NCBI GenBank assembly: GCA_029256465.1
Contig: JAQSXW010000050.1
Span: 1 to 6,337, forward strand
Direction: 5' to 3'
DNA length: 6,337 bases
DNA from: Evtepia sp.
GTDB taxonomy: Bacteria > Bacillota > Clostridia > Oscillospirales > Oscillospiraceae
Shown: piece after piece, positions 1 through 5,517 of the stretch
How the letters are laid out: each line of letters opens with the position of its first letter
Position numbering within the stretch: the stretch's first letter is position 1
Notes under the pieces: model-generated
Seen by the model: only the letters and a program-made list of their open reading frames with translations
Databases searched by the model: none
What the model was told of the DNA's origin: nothing
Position numbers and translations under genes: made by a program

Positions 1-157
1 CAAGCTCTTCAACAGGAACTTCTCGCCCTCCCGCCGGGTCGTGCGTTTCCGGATTGTGGCAGCCAGGACATTCATGGATACAGCCTTGGGTAAAAATCGC
101 AAAGCGCAGTCCAGGCCCGTCAACAATCGAATCATTTACTGTATTGGCAATCCGCAT
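1..157 (-). CDS. nrdG: Anaerobic ribonucleotide reductase activating protein NrdG, N-terminal part (cut by window edge)
   Basis: This is the radical-SAM activase that, with S-adenosylmethionine and a [4Fe-4S] cluster, abstracts hydrogen from a C-terminal glycine of NrdD to make the glycyl radical. Only the first 52 codons are inside the window; the gene runs off the left edge. The translation begins [20 protein letters not shown] and carries the cluster motif CIHECPGC (Cys26, Cys30, Cys33; the CxxxCxxC of radical-SAM enzymes), followed by HNPETHD, which is typical of NrdG. I chose ATG at 157 because a GAGGAGGAG Shine-Dalgarno lies 8 nt upstream; the GTG directly before it (160-158) is a less likely alternative. 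The partner nrdD lies about 2.9 kb upstream on the same strand, with two opposite-strand genes between them. Identity is near certain; the C-terminal part cannot be assessed. Confidence 0.95.
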   Translation of the reverse strand, partial: MRIANTVNDSIVDGPGLRFAIFTQGCIHECPGCHNPETHDPAGGREVPVEEL

Positions 158-201
158 CACAGTCTCCTCCTCACGGTAAACAGTCATCATCATTGCTTCT
201 C

Positions 202-230
202 ATTTTAACACAAGGAACATGTGGAAACAA
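202..230 (-). promoter_or_regulatory. Candidate nrdG promoter
   Basis: On the minus strand TTGTTT (230-225) and TAAAAT (207-202) are separated by 17 bp, giving a short leader of about 40 nt before nrdG. The -35 matches the consensus poorly. The -10 overlaps the left copy of the 13-bp direct repeat (206-218). If the acyl-CoA cassette separated nrdG from nrdD, nrdG would need a promoter here, but this one is only a plausible candidate. Confidence 0.35.
206..218. repeat. 13-bp direct repeat, left copy (TAACACAAGGAAC)
   Basis: TAACACAAGGAAC occurs here, about 50 bp upstream of nrdG, and identically at 2984-2996, between the convergent terminators. The match stops exactly at 13 bp: the flanking bases are t/a on the left and a/c on the right. 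The two copies bracket the acyl-CoA dehydrogenase/crotonase pair with its own promoter and terminator. The copies are seen directly; that they are an insertion scar or recombination site is inference. Confidence 0.6.
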
Positions 231-523
231 GCTCTCCTCCGCCCCACCCGAACCGCCGTTTTCCCTTTTATTCTGCATGATGATGCTCCATCCATTGGGC
301 AGGCCTTTCTCTCCTTGCCACAATGGATAGTTCCTCTCCAGCAAACAGTTTTCCCTTCCAATCTTTCCTTTTGGTTTTACAAATATTCTCAGGCCGCAAT
401 TTTGTGTGTTTTGCCAATTTTTGTTCTCTATTTTTGTTTCTTTTAAACAATTTCGTTCCCTTTCACATTTCTCGTACATAATCAATGTTGAGTACAAAAT
501 GGCAAAAAAATGATTAATATACA
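219..523. other. Intergenic stretch without a confident gene; contains a bulged inverted repeat
   Basis: This T-rich (plus-strand) spacer separates the nrdG leader from the acyl-CoA dehydrogenase promoter. Minus-strand frames are partly open, but none combines a good start, ribosome site and recognisable protein. The clearest structure is an inverted repeat at 290-328: ATCCATTG (290-297) pairs with CAATGGAT (321-328), then GGCA (298-301) with TGCC (316-319), leaving A320 as a bulge and a 14-nt loop. No T-tract follows on either strand, so it is not an obvious terminator. A 53-codon Cys-rich minus-strand frame (361-200, TTG start) is noted but not called. Confidence 0.45.
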
Positions 524-524
524 G

Positions 525-574
525 CATGCACCGGTGCCTTTGTTGTGATATAATTTGGATAAGACATGCCGGTG
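525..574 (+). repeat. Pair of related CATGC-CCGGTG elements flanking the transcription start
   Basis: CATGCACCGGTG (525-536) recurs as the shortened CATGCCGGTG (565-574). The starts are 40 bp apart, about four helical turns, with the -10 element between them. This arrangement resembles paired operators of a repressor acting by looping or by blocking the start site. No regulator gene for it is seen in the window. Confidence 0.4.
528..554 (+). promoter_or_regulatory. Extended -10 promoter of the acyl-CoA cassette with a 10-bp palindrome
   Basis: The sequence TGATATAAT (546-554) is a consensus extended -10 element (TGn followed by TATAAT), predicting transcription start near 561 and a 5' leader of about 110 nt. 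There is no good -35 hexamer at 526-531, as is common for extended -10 promoters. In its place sits the perfect palindrome GCACCGGTGC (528-537), which would lie under RNA polymerase. Palindrome and -10 are seen directly; the promoter role is inferred. Confidence 0.65.
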
Positions 575-576
575 TG

Positions 577-598
577 GAATGCTTTGTTTTGGGCATTC
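577..598 (+). promoter_or_regulatory. Stem-loop in the acyl-CoA dehydrogenase leader
   Basis: GAATGC (577-582) and GCATTC (593-598) form a perfect 6-bp stem with a 10-nt loop in the predicted 5' untranslated region, about 75 nt before the start codon. It has no T-tract and is too far from the ribosome site to mask it. It could stabilise the mRNA or be fortuitous. Confidence 0.3.
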
Positions 599-671
599 TT
601 ATGGATTTTAATGTCCAGGCAAGTTTTTCTAAACCTGTTTTCAAAAACATTCATATCAGGAGGAATTATTC

Positions 672-1898
672 ATGGAATTTTTACTCAATGAAGACCAGCA
701 GATGATTTATGAACTGGCTCGCGACTTTGCTCAGAACGCTCTGGCTCCCCGCATCGAGGAGATCGAAAAGGGCGAGCTGAACAAGGTCAGCACCGGTGAA
801 GAGCTGCCCCAGCTGCCCCACGACCTGCACATGCAGATGGCTGAGTCCGGCTTCATCGGCATCAGCTTCCCCGAGGAATACGGCGGAATGGGCATGGGTC
901 ACGTGGAGCAGGCTATCATCCTCAAGGAGATCAGCCGCGTTTCTCCCTCCGTTGGTAAGTGCCTGGATGTGTATATCCTGGGCTTGGAGGCAATTGACCT
1001 CTACGCTAACCACGAGCAGAAGGAAAGATGGCTGGCTCCCTGCCTCACCGGCGAGCAAACCGTTTCCTTCGCTTTCACCGAGCCCGAGACCGGCTCTGAC
1101 CCCAAGATGCTGAAGACCCGTCTGGAGAAGCAGTCTGACGGCACCTACAAGCTGAACGGCGTGAAGCGCTTCATCTCCAACGCTGCTTATGACGGTCCCT
1201 TGGTGCTCTTCGCTCTGGTGAAGGACGAGGAGTCCGACAAGGATCTGGTCACAGGCCTGGTCATTGACAAGTTCTGCAAGGGCTACTCCATCTCCACTCC
1301 TTGGGAGAAGGTCGGCTACCGCGGCTCTCACGTCTATGACATCTTCATGGACGACATCGTGGTCAACGCAGACCAGATTCTGGGCAAGCCCGGCGACGGC
1401 TTCACCCAGCTGCTGGGCACCACCGCTTACGGCAAGCTCGGCTTCACCGCTGTCTTCGCTGGCACCGCTCTGGGCGCTGCGGACCTGGCTCTGAAGTACT
1501 GCCAGGAGAAGCTGCACCGCGGCAAGTCCATCACCAAGTTCCCCACCACTCAGCTGCGTCTTTCCACCATGCTGACCTATGCTCACACTGCTGAGCTGCT
1601 GTTGCTGGAAGCTGCTGACTACTGCGACAAGAACCACTTCGCTAACGACGATGTGAACACCATGCGTGCTGTTCAGGCCCGTACCGCTCAGGCTAAGGGC
1701 TATGCTGCTGAGGTCGCAACCAACGTTGCTACCATGGCTGTGAACGCAATGGGTGCTTACGGTGTCTGCGACGAGTATCATGCAGAGCGCTTCCTGAGAG
1801 ATGCTGCCATCGCTCCCAACATTGAGGGCTCCGGCGACATTCAGTACCTGATCCATGGCATGTTTGTTGCTGCTAGCGGCAACACCAACCAGATGTAA
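672..1898 (+). CDS. Acyl-CoA dehydrogenase family flavoprotein
   Basis: A cytoplasmic FAD enzyme expected to introduce or remove a C2-C3 double bond in an acyl-CoA thioester, with electrons exchanged through an electron-transfer flavoprotein that is not in this window. The 408-residue protein shows the family order: N-terminal helical domain (about 1-130), middle beta domain with TEPETGSD (136-143), KRFISNA (165-171) and KVGYRGS (213-219), then the C-terminal helical domain with GAYGVCDEYHAERFLRDA (361-378). Glu385 in NIEGSGDIQ occupies the position of the catalytic base of medium-chain acyl-CoA dehydrogenase (Glu376, YEGT). Oddities: the usual ERxxFG motif is EKLHRG (279-284), and residues about 33-54 form a longer than usual segment, so it exceeds the typical length of about 380. 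ATG is chosen from AGGAGG 8 nt upstream (658-663). Codon use is strongly biased (CTG, GGC), suggesting high expression. It is probably co-transcribed with the crotonase gene; the substrate is unknown. Confidence 0.93.
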   Translation: MEFLLNEDQQMIYELARDFAQNALAPRIEEIEKGELNKVSTGEELPQLPHDLHMQMAESGFIGISFPEEYGGMGMGHVEQAIILKEISRVSPSVGKCLDVYILGLEAIDLYANHEQKERWLAPCLTGEQTVSFAFTEPETGSDPKMLKTRLEKQSDGTYKLNGVKRFISNAAYDGPLVLFALVKDEESDKDLVTGLVIDKFCKGYSISTPWEKVGYRGSHVYDIFMDDIVVNADQILGKPGDGFTQLLGTTAYGKLGFTAVFAGTALGAADLALKYCQEKLHRGKSITKFPTTQLRLSTMLTYAHTAELLLLEAADYCDKNHFANDDVNTMRAVQARTAQAKGYAAEVATNVATMAVNAMGAYGVCDEYHAERFLRDAAIAPNIEGSGDIQYLIHGMFVAASGNTNQM

Positions 1899-1947
1899 GC
1901 TTTTCCTGCGCATTCTCAAATGAATATTTGATTGGTTTCATATGCCT

Positions 1948-2056
1948 GAACGATTCTCTCGTTCTTGTATATACCATGAGCACCACTGGCCGGCCCGGGT
2001 AACCGGGTCGGCTACTCATGCGGTGCTCGGAACTTAAACACTTGGCAGATTGCCAA
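1948..2056 (+). ncRNA. Structured RNA spacer: three successive hairpins before the crotonase gene
   Basis: The 181-bp spacer holds three inverted repeats in tandem. The first is GAACGA/TCGTTC (1948-1953 with 1959-1964, 5-nt loop). The second is a strong 12-bp stem (1987-1998 with 2003-2014, two G-U pairs) capped by a GTAA (GNRA-type) tetraloop and enclosed by GAGCACC/GGTGCTC (1978-1984 with 2022-2028). The third is TTGGCA/TGCCAA (2042-2047 with 2051-2056), 8 nt before the Shine-Dalgarno. CATGAG (1975-1980) can instead pair with CTCATG (2015-2020), sharing GAG with the enclosing stem, so the two outer pairings exclude each other. There is no T-tract, so it is not a classical terminator. Possible roles are an mRNA processing or stability element, translational control, or a repeated intergenic element. 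The pairings are seen directly; the function is inferred. Confidence 0.5.
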
Positions 2057-2079
2057 CAAATTTTAAGGAGGACTGCAAA

Positions 2080-2916
2080 ATGAAGATCAACTATCCTGCT
2101 CCCCTGACTTATCCTAAGTATGAAACTCTTCTCATCGATATGGTTGAGCCCAATATCATGAAGGTCACCCTGAACCGTCCCAACGCTTATAACGCACTGA
2201 GCCATAAGCTGGTAGACGAAATGACCGACCTGTGTGCCAAACTGAAGGAAGATTTCTACAATGTCCGCGTTGTCCTGCTGTACGGCGGCGACGAGGCTAA
2301 GGGCTTCTGTGCTGGCTTGGACGTTAAGGAAGGCCTGACCGACTACGAGAAGACCGCTCCTGGCTTCTTTGCTTACCAGATCAAGCTGGGCGAGATGGAA
2401 CTCAGAATGACTCAGACTCCTCAGCCTTGGATCGCCATGATCGACAACGTGTCTGCTGGCGGCGGTTTCTCCCTGGCTATGGCTTCTGACATCCGTCTTT
2501 GCACCAAGACTGCACGTTTCTCCTGCTTCTATGCCAACGTTGGCATCGGCGGCTGCGATATGTGCTCCTCCTATCAGCTGCCCCGTCTGATCGGCACTGG
2601 CCGCGCTTACGAGATGATGCTGACCGGTAACTTCATCAACGCTGATGAAGCTTGGAATCTGGGTCTGGTTTCCCGCGTTGTTGACGCTCGCGCTGACCTG
2701 TATCCTGCTGCCATCGAGCTGGCTCGCACCATCGCTGCTAAGGATCCTCTGGCTGTTCGTCTGACCAAGGAAGCTATGCGCTGCAACGTCGACTCTTCCG
2801 GCTTCGAGAATGCTCTGCATGTTGAGAACCGTAACCAGACTCTGATGATCTGCCACAACATGGACAAAGATCCTACCTTGGATCCCATCGGCAAGCATTG
2901 GATCGAAGAGAGATAA
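2080..2916 (+). CDS. Enoyl-CoA hydratase/isomerase (crotonase) family protein lacking both classical catalytic Glu
   Basis: A 278-residue crotonase-fold protein binding an acyl-CoA. The fold markers are clear: LNRPNAYNAL (31-40), the first oxyanion segment KGFCAGLDVKE (74-84), the second SAGGGFSLAMASDIR (125-139), QLPRLIGTGRAYEMMLTG (166-183) and the GLVSRVV turn (195-201). Glu144 of rat crotonase (GGGCE) aligns with Ser131, and Glu164 (QPEVNLG) with Tyr151 in CFYANVG. An Asp (Asp160, GGCDMCSSYQLP) is present, as in a large, poorly characterised EchA-like subfamily and near Asp204 of dienoyl-CoA isomerase. A plain hydratase is therefore unlikely; an isomerase, hydrolase or other crotonase activity is possible. 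ATG at 2080 is chosen from AAGGAGGA (2065-2072); an upstream in-frame TTG at 2050 lies inside a hairpin and lacks a ribosome site. It sits downstream of the acyl-CoA dehydrogenase and probably acts on the same acyl chain. Confidence 0.9.
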   Translation: MKINYPAPLTYPKYETLLIDMVEPNIMKVTLNRPNAYNALSHKLVDEMTDLCAKLKEDFYNVRVVLLYGGDEAKGFCAGLDVKEGLTDYEKTAPGFFAYQIKLGEMELRMTQTPQPWIAMIDNVSAGGGFSLAMASDIRLCTKTARFSCFYANVGIGGCDMCSSYQLPRLIGTGRAYEMMLTGNFINADEAWNLGLVSRVVDARADLYPAAIELARTIAAKDPLAVRLTKEAMRCNVDSSGFENALHVENRNQTLMICHNMDKDPTLDPIGKHWIEER

Positions 2917-2937
2917 GTACATCTCTTTTGCACTTAC

Positions 2938-2974
2938 AAAAAAACGAGCGCCGTAATACGGCGCTCGTTTTTTT
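2938..2974. terminator. Bidirectional intrinsic terminator after the crotonase gene
   Basis: A perfect 10-bp GC-rich stem (2945-2954 with 2958-2967) with a 3-nt loop is flanked by seven A (2938-2944) and seven T (2968-2974). It ends the plus-strand cassette 22 bp after the crotonase stop codon and can also stop minus-strand read-through from nrdD toward nrdG. Confidence 0.95.
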
Positions 2975-2983
2975 ACTAACAAA

Positions 2984-2996
2984 TAACACAAGGAAC
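2984..2996. repeat. 13-bp direct repeat, right copy (TAACACAAGGAAC)
   Basis: This is identical to 206-218. It lies between the cassette terminator (2938-2974) and the nrdD terminator (3023-3062), so the cassette's promoter, two genes and terminator are inside the repeats, while nrdD with its terminator and nrdG are outside. Confidence 0.6.
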
Positions 2997-3022
2997 CTAC
3001 TACGCATAAGAAAATTTAAAAC

Positions 3023-3062
3023 AGAAGACCTCACGGAAGCAAATCGTTCCGCGAGGTCTTCT
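3023..3062 (-). terminator. Intrinsic terminator of nrdD
   Basis: AGAAGACCTC (3023-3032) pairs with GAGGTCTTCT (3053-3062), then after an A-C mismatch CGGAA (3034-3038) pairs with TTCCG (3047-3051), leaving an 8-nt loop. Read on the minus strand it starts 20 nt after the nrdD stop codon and is followed by GTTTTAAATTTTC, an interrupted U-tract. It lies inside the convergent spacer and would separate nrdD from nrdG transcription. Confidence 0.8.
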
Positions 3063-3082
3063 CTCATACAAAAAATTATTCG

Positions 3083-5404
3083 TTATGCTTGATGTTTGAC
3101 GCGATCGCGTTCTTCTGCCCGTTTTGCATCGTTGAAACGATCTAAGGTACCAACCAAATAACCGGTAATGCGTCGAATCCGTTCAAAGGAAACCCCATCA
3201 TCTTCTCTTCTCCCACAGCCAGGGCATTGATCCCCAATGATGCCCGTAAACCCACAAACCGGATCCCGATCCACAGGATGGTTCACAGAACCATACCCGA
3301 TCCCCTTTTCCTTCATGCAGCGAATCACATGTTCAAACGCGTCTAAGTTTTCAGTAGGATCTCCGTCTAATTCAACGTAACTAATGTGACCTGCATTGGT
3401 CAGTGCATGATAGGGTGCTTCGATCTCAATTTTTTCGTAGGCAGAGATTGGGAAGCCCACAGGAACATGAAAGGAGTTTGTATAGTATTCCTTATCCGTC
3501 ACCCCTTCAATGACACCAAATCGTTCACAATCCATCCGGACAAATCGACCAGAGAGTCCTTCTGCTGGTGTGGCCAAGAGGGTAAAGTTCATTTTCCGTT
3601 TCCGGCTCTCTTCATCCATTCTACTGCGCATATGGCTGATGATCTCCAGCCCCAGCACGCGGGCTTTTTCACTTTGTCCATGATGCTGACCAATGAGGGC
3701 GGTCAGCGTTTCTGCCAGACCAATGAAGCCCAGAGACAAGGTTCCATGTTTTAGAATTTCACGGACCTCGTCATCCCAATCCAGCTTGTCCGAATCCAAC
3801 CACACATGCTGACCCATCAGGAATGGGTAATTGCGCACCTTTTTCCGTGCCTGGATTTCAAAGCGCTCCATCATCTGATCAATGCAGAGATCAATCTTCT
3901 GATCCAAATTCTCGAAGAAGCTTTGTACATCGCCTTTTGCCTTAATCGCCAAACGAGGCAGGTTAATGGTGGTAAACGAAAGGTTTCCTCGTCCGGTGGA
4001 AATTTCCCGTTCTGGATCATAGACGTTGGCAATCACGCGGGTTCGACAGCCCATATAAGAAATTTCGGTCTCAGGAGTTCCTTTGTAGTATTTTGCATTG
4101 AATGGCGCATCCATAAATGAAAAGTTGGGAAATAAGCGTTTTGCACTGCAACGCATTGCCAACTGAAACAGGTCATAGTTTGGATCCCCAGGGTTATAGT
4201 TAACCCCTTCCTTCACGCGGAATATCTGGATAGGGAAAATGGGTGTCTCCCCGCTGCCTAGTCCTGCCTCTGTGGCCAACAAGACATTCTTCATGACCAT
4301 CCGCCCTTCCGGCGAGGTATCCATCCCGTAGTTGACAGAGGAGAATGGGGTTTGGGCACCCGCGCGGGAATGCATAGTGTTCAGATTATGAATCAGAGCC
4401 TCCATAGCCTGATAGGTGGCCCTGTCCGTTTCCTTCACAGCACGATAATGGGCAAACTGCTGGGCCTTTTTCATCTCTTCCTCATCGCCGTAGCGCTCTG
4501 TGAGGAAGGGAACCTCCGCTTCAAAGTAAGCGTCACAGTCCTCAATCGTTGGTACGAGGCCTGCCTCCTTCTGAATGCGAATGATGTTCTCTTTAATCTG
4601 AGCTTCAGGATCGTCCTCTCCAACTAAAAGCATCAAGGCTCTGGCCAGATTTTGACGATAGATTCGGACAAAGGTCTTCTTTACGCCATCGGCCATGCCG
4701 TAATCAAAGTTATAGATGGACTGCCCGCCATGTTGGTCGTTCTGGTTCGACTGAACGGCGATGCAACCTAATGCAGCATAGGATGCGATGTCATTTGGCT
4801 CCCTCAGCGTTCCATGCCCGGTGGAAAATCCACCTTGAAACAGCTTTTTAATATCAATCTGGCAACAGGTAGTTGTTAAGGTCAAAAAGTCCAAATCATG
4901 TATGTGGATATCTCCCTCCCGATGGGCCTTGGCATGATCGGGATTGAGCACAAACATGTCATAGAACTGCTTTGCGCCTTCCGAGCCAAACTTTAACATA
5001 GAACCCATGGCAGTATCACCATCAATGTTGGCGTTTTCCCGCTTAATGTCACTCTCCGCTGCAGAGGAAAAGGTAATATCCTCATAGATCTTCATGAGGC
5101 GAGTATTCATTTCTCTGGCACGGCTGCGTTCCGAACGGTAAAGGATATAGGCCTTTGCCGTCTGAATGTAGCCACTGTCCATTAGAACCCGCTCTACCAG
5201 GTCCTGAATGTGTTCCACATCTGGTGTCTCTTCGCCCTCGAGCTCTAAAATGGAAACAACTTCCCCCACCAGCTTTTGGGCTGTTTCACCGTACCCTGGT
5301 TTATAAGTAACGGTAAACGCCTTTTCGATCGCGTCGGCAATCTTGCTCTCATCAAAGAACACCAGTCGACCATCTCTTTTGCGAATTTCCTTGACCATCC
5401 CCAT
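3083..5404 (-). CDS. nrdD: Anaerobic (class III) ribonucleoside-triphosphate reductase NrdD
   Basis: The glycyl-radical enzyme that reduces ribonucleoside triphosphates to deoxyribonucleotides under anoxia; cytoplasmic, activated by NrdG. Numbered from ATG 5404 (773 aa), residues 3-94 or so form an ATP-cone (KEIRKRDGRLVFFD) for allosteric control. The catalytic barrel follows, with GDIHIHDLD (164-172), TTTCCQIDI and SYMGCRTRV, whose Cys453 is the likely thiyl-radical cysteine. The C-terminus has the glycyl-radical segment RRITGYLVG (Gly748) and the end typical of the family (RAEERDRVKH). The zinc-site region DPVCGFTG...QCPGCG has Cys717, 727 and 730, but Asp where the first Cys of a CxxC pair would be. 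The start is chosen from GAGAGG 9 nt upstream; an in-frame TTG at 5425 and an ATG at 5398 are alternatives. It is controlled by NrdR-type boxes and has its own terminator. Unusually, nrdG is not immediately downstream. Codon use is more mixed than in the acyl-CoA genes. Confidence 0.97.
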   Translation of the reverse strand: MGMVKEIRKRDGRLVFFDESKIADAIEKAFTVTYKPGYGETAQKLVGEVVSILELEGEETPDVEHIQDLVERVLMDSGYIQTAKAYILYRSERSRAREMNTRLMKIYEDITFSSAAESDIKRENANIDGDTAMGSMLKFGSEGAKQFYDMFVLNPDHAKAHREGDIHIHDLDFLTLTTTCCQIDIKKLFQGGFSTGHGTLREPNDIASYAALGCIAVQSNQNDQHGGQSIYNFDYGMADGVKKTFVRIYRQNLARALMLLVGEDDPEAQIKENIIRIQKEAGLVPTIEDCDAYFEAEVPFLTERYGDEEEMKKAQQFAHYRAVKETDRATYQAMEALIHNLNTMHSRAGAQTPFSSVNYGMDTSPEGRMVMKNVLLATEAGLGSGETPIFPIQIFRVKEGVNYNPGDPNYDLFQLAMRCSAKRLFPNFSFMDAPFNAKYYKGTPETEISYMGCRTRVIANVYDPEREISTGRGNLSFTTINLPRLAIKAKGDVQSFFENLDQKIDLCIDQMMERFEIQARKKVRNYPFLMGQHVWLDSDKLDWDDEVREILKHGTLSLGFIGLAETLTALIGQHHGQSEKARVLGLEIISHMRSRMDEESRKRKMNFTLLATPAEGLSGRFVRMDCERFGVIEGVTDKEYYTNSFHVPVGFPISAYEKIEIEAPYHALTNAGHISYVELDGDPTENLDAFEHVIRCMKEKGIGYGSVNHPVDRDPVCGFTGIIGDQCPGCGRREDDGVSFERIRRITGYLVGTLDRFNDAKRAEERDRVKHQA

Positions 5405-5445
5405 GCCGACAATCCTCTCTTCCAATGTGTTTCTCTCTCTTCAAA

Positions 5446-5461
5446 ACACAAGATATTGTGT
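5446..5461 (-). promoter_or_regulatory. NrdR box 1 (promoter-proximal)
   Basis: ACACAAGATATTGTGT on the plus strand agrees with the NrdR consensus ACACwATATATwGTGT at 15 of 16 positions and is palindromic at both ends (ACACAA/TTGTGT). NrdR is the nucleotide-sensing repressor of ribonucleotide reductase genes. The box lies about 14-29 nt downstream of the predicted nrdD transcription start. Confidence 0.88.
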
Positions 5462-5477
5462 GTCAATTAATATTTTC

Positions 5478-5493
5478 ACACATCATATCATTT
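5478..5493 (-). promoter_or_regulatory. NrdR box 2 (degenerate, overlaps the -10)
   Basis: ACACATCATATCATTT keeps the left half (ACACA) and the central AT core of the NrdR consensus, but the right half is degenerate. Its start is 32 bp from that of box 1, about three helical turns, matching the paired arrangement known for NrdR sites. It covers the predicted -10 hexamer of nrdD. Confidence 0.65.
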
Positions 5494-5511
5494 ATTTCCC
5501 CTCTTCGTCAA
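5482..5511 (-). promoter_or_regulatory. nrdD promoter
   Basis: On the minus strand a -35 TTGACG (5511-5506) and -10 TATGAT (5487-5482) are spaced 18 bp apart, with TGA directly before the -10 (extended form). The predicted start near 5475 gives a leader of about 70 nt containing NrdR box 1. A small inverted repeat CTTCG/CGAAG (5503-5507 with 5513-5517) overlaps the -35. Confidence 0.75.
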
Positions 5512-5517
5512 GCGAAG

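Noticed and set aside
208..223. NrdR box in the nrdG leader
   Set aside because: Only the half-site TTGTGT (minus strand) matches; the other half and the AT core do not fit the consensus.
171..650. 159-codon minus-strand frame in the spacer left of the acyl-CoA dehydrogenase
   Set aside because: No ribosome site or recognisable domain; it runs antisense through the cassette promoter and leader and has the composition expected of translated AT-rich spacer.
681..1919. 412-codon open frame antisense to the acyl-CoA dehydrogenase, and a similar 372-codon frame at 1873-2991
   Set aside because: Both are low-complexity, Val/Leu/Ser/Gln-rich shadows created by the strongly biased codons of the plus-strand genes. 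Neither has a ribosome site or recognisable motif, and the plus-strand proteins are clear family members.
1948..1975. Intrinsic terminator after the acyl-CoA dehydrogenase
   Set aside because: The 6-bp stem is weak and the following TTGTATATA is not a U-tract, so read-through into the crotonase gene is expected.
2050..2079. Upstream TTG start for the crotonase adding ten residues
   Set aside because: The TTG lies within the TTGGCA/TGCCAA hairpin and has no Shine-Dalgarno, whereas ATG at 2080 has AAGGAGGA at ideal spacing.
5405..5425. TTG start for NrdD at 5425
   Set aside because: The ribosome site before TTG is poor; the ATG at 5404 has GAGAGG at 9 nt and begins close to the ATP-cone. It remains a minor alternative.
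5438..5466. Second nrdD promoter from the perfect TTGACA at 5466-5461 on the minus strand
   Set aside because: At 17-bp spacing the -10 would be TGAAGA (2 of 6 matches), and the hexamer is adjacent to and overlaps NrdR box 1; the TTGACG/TATGAT pair is better.
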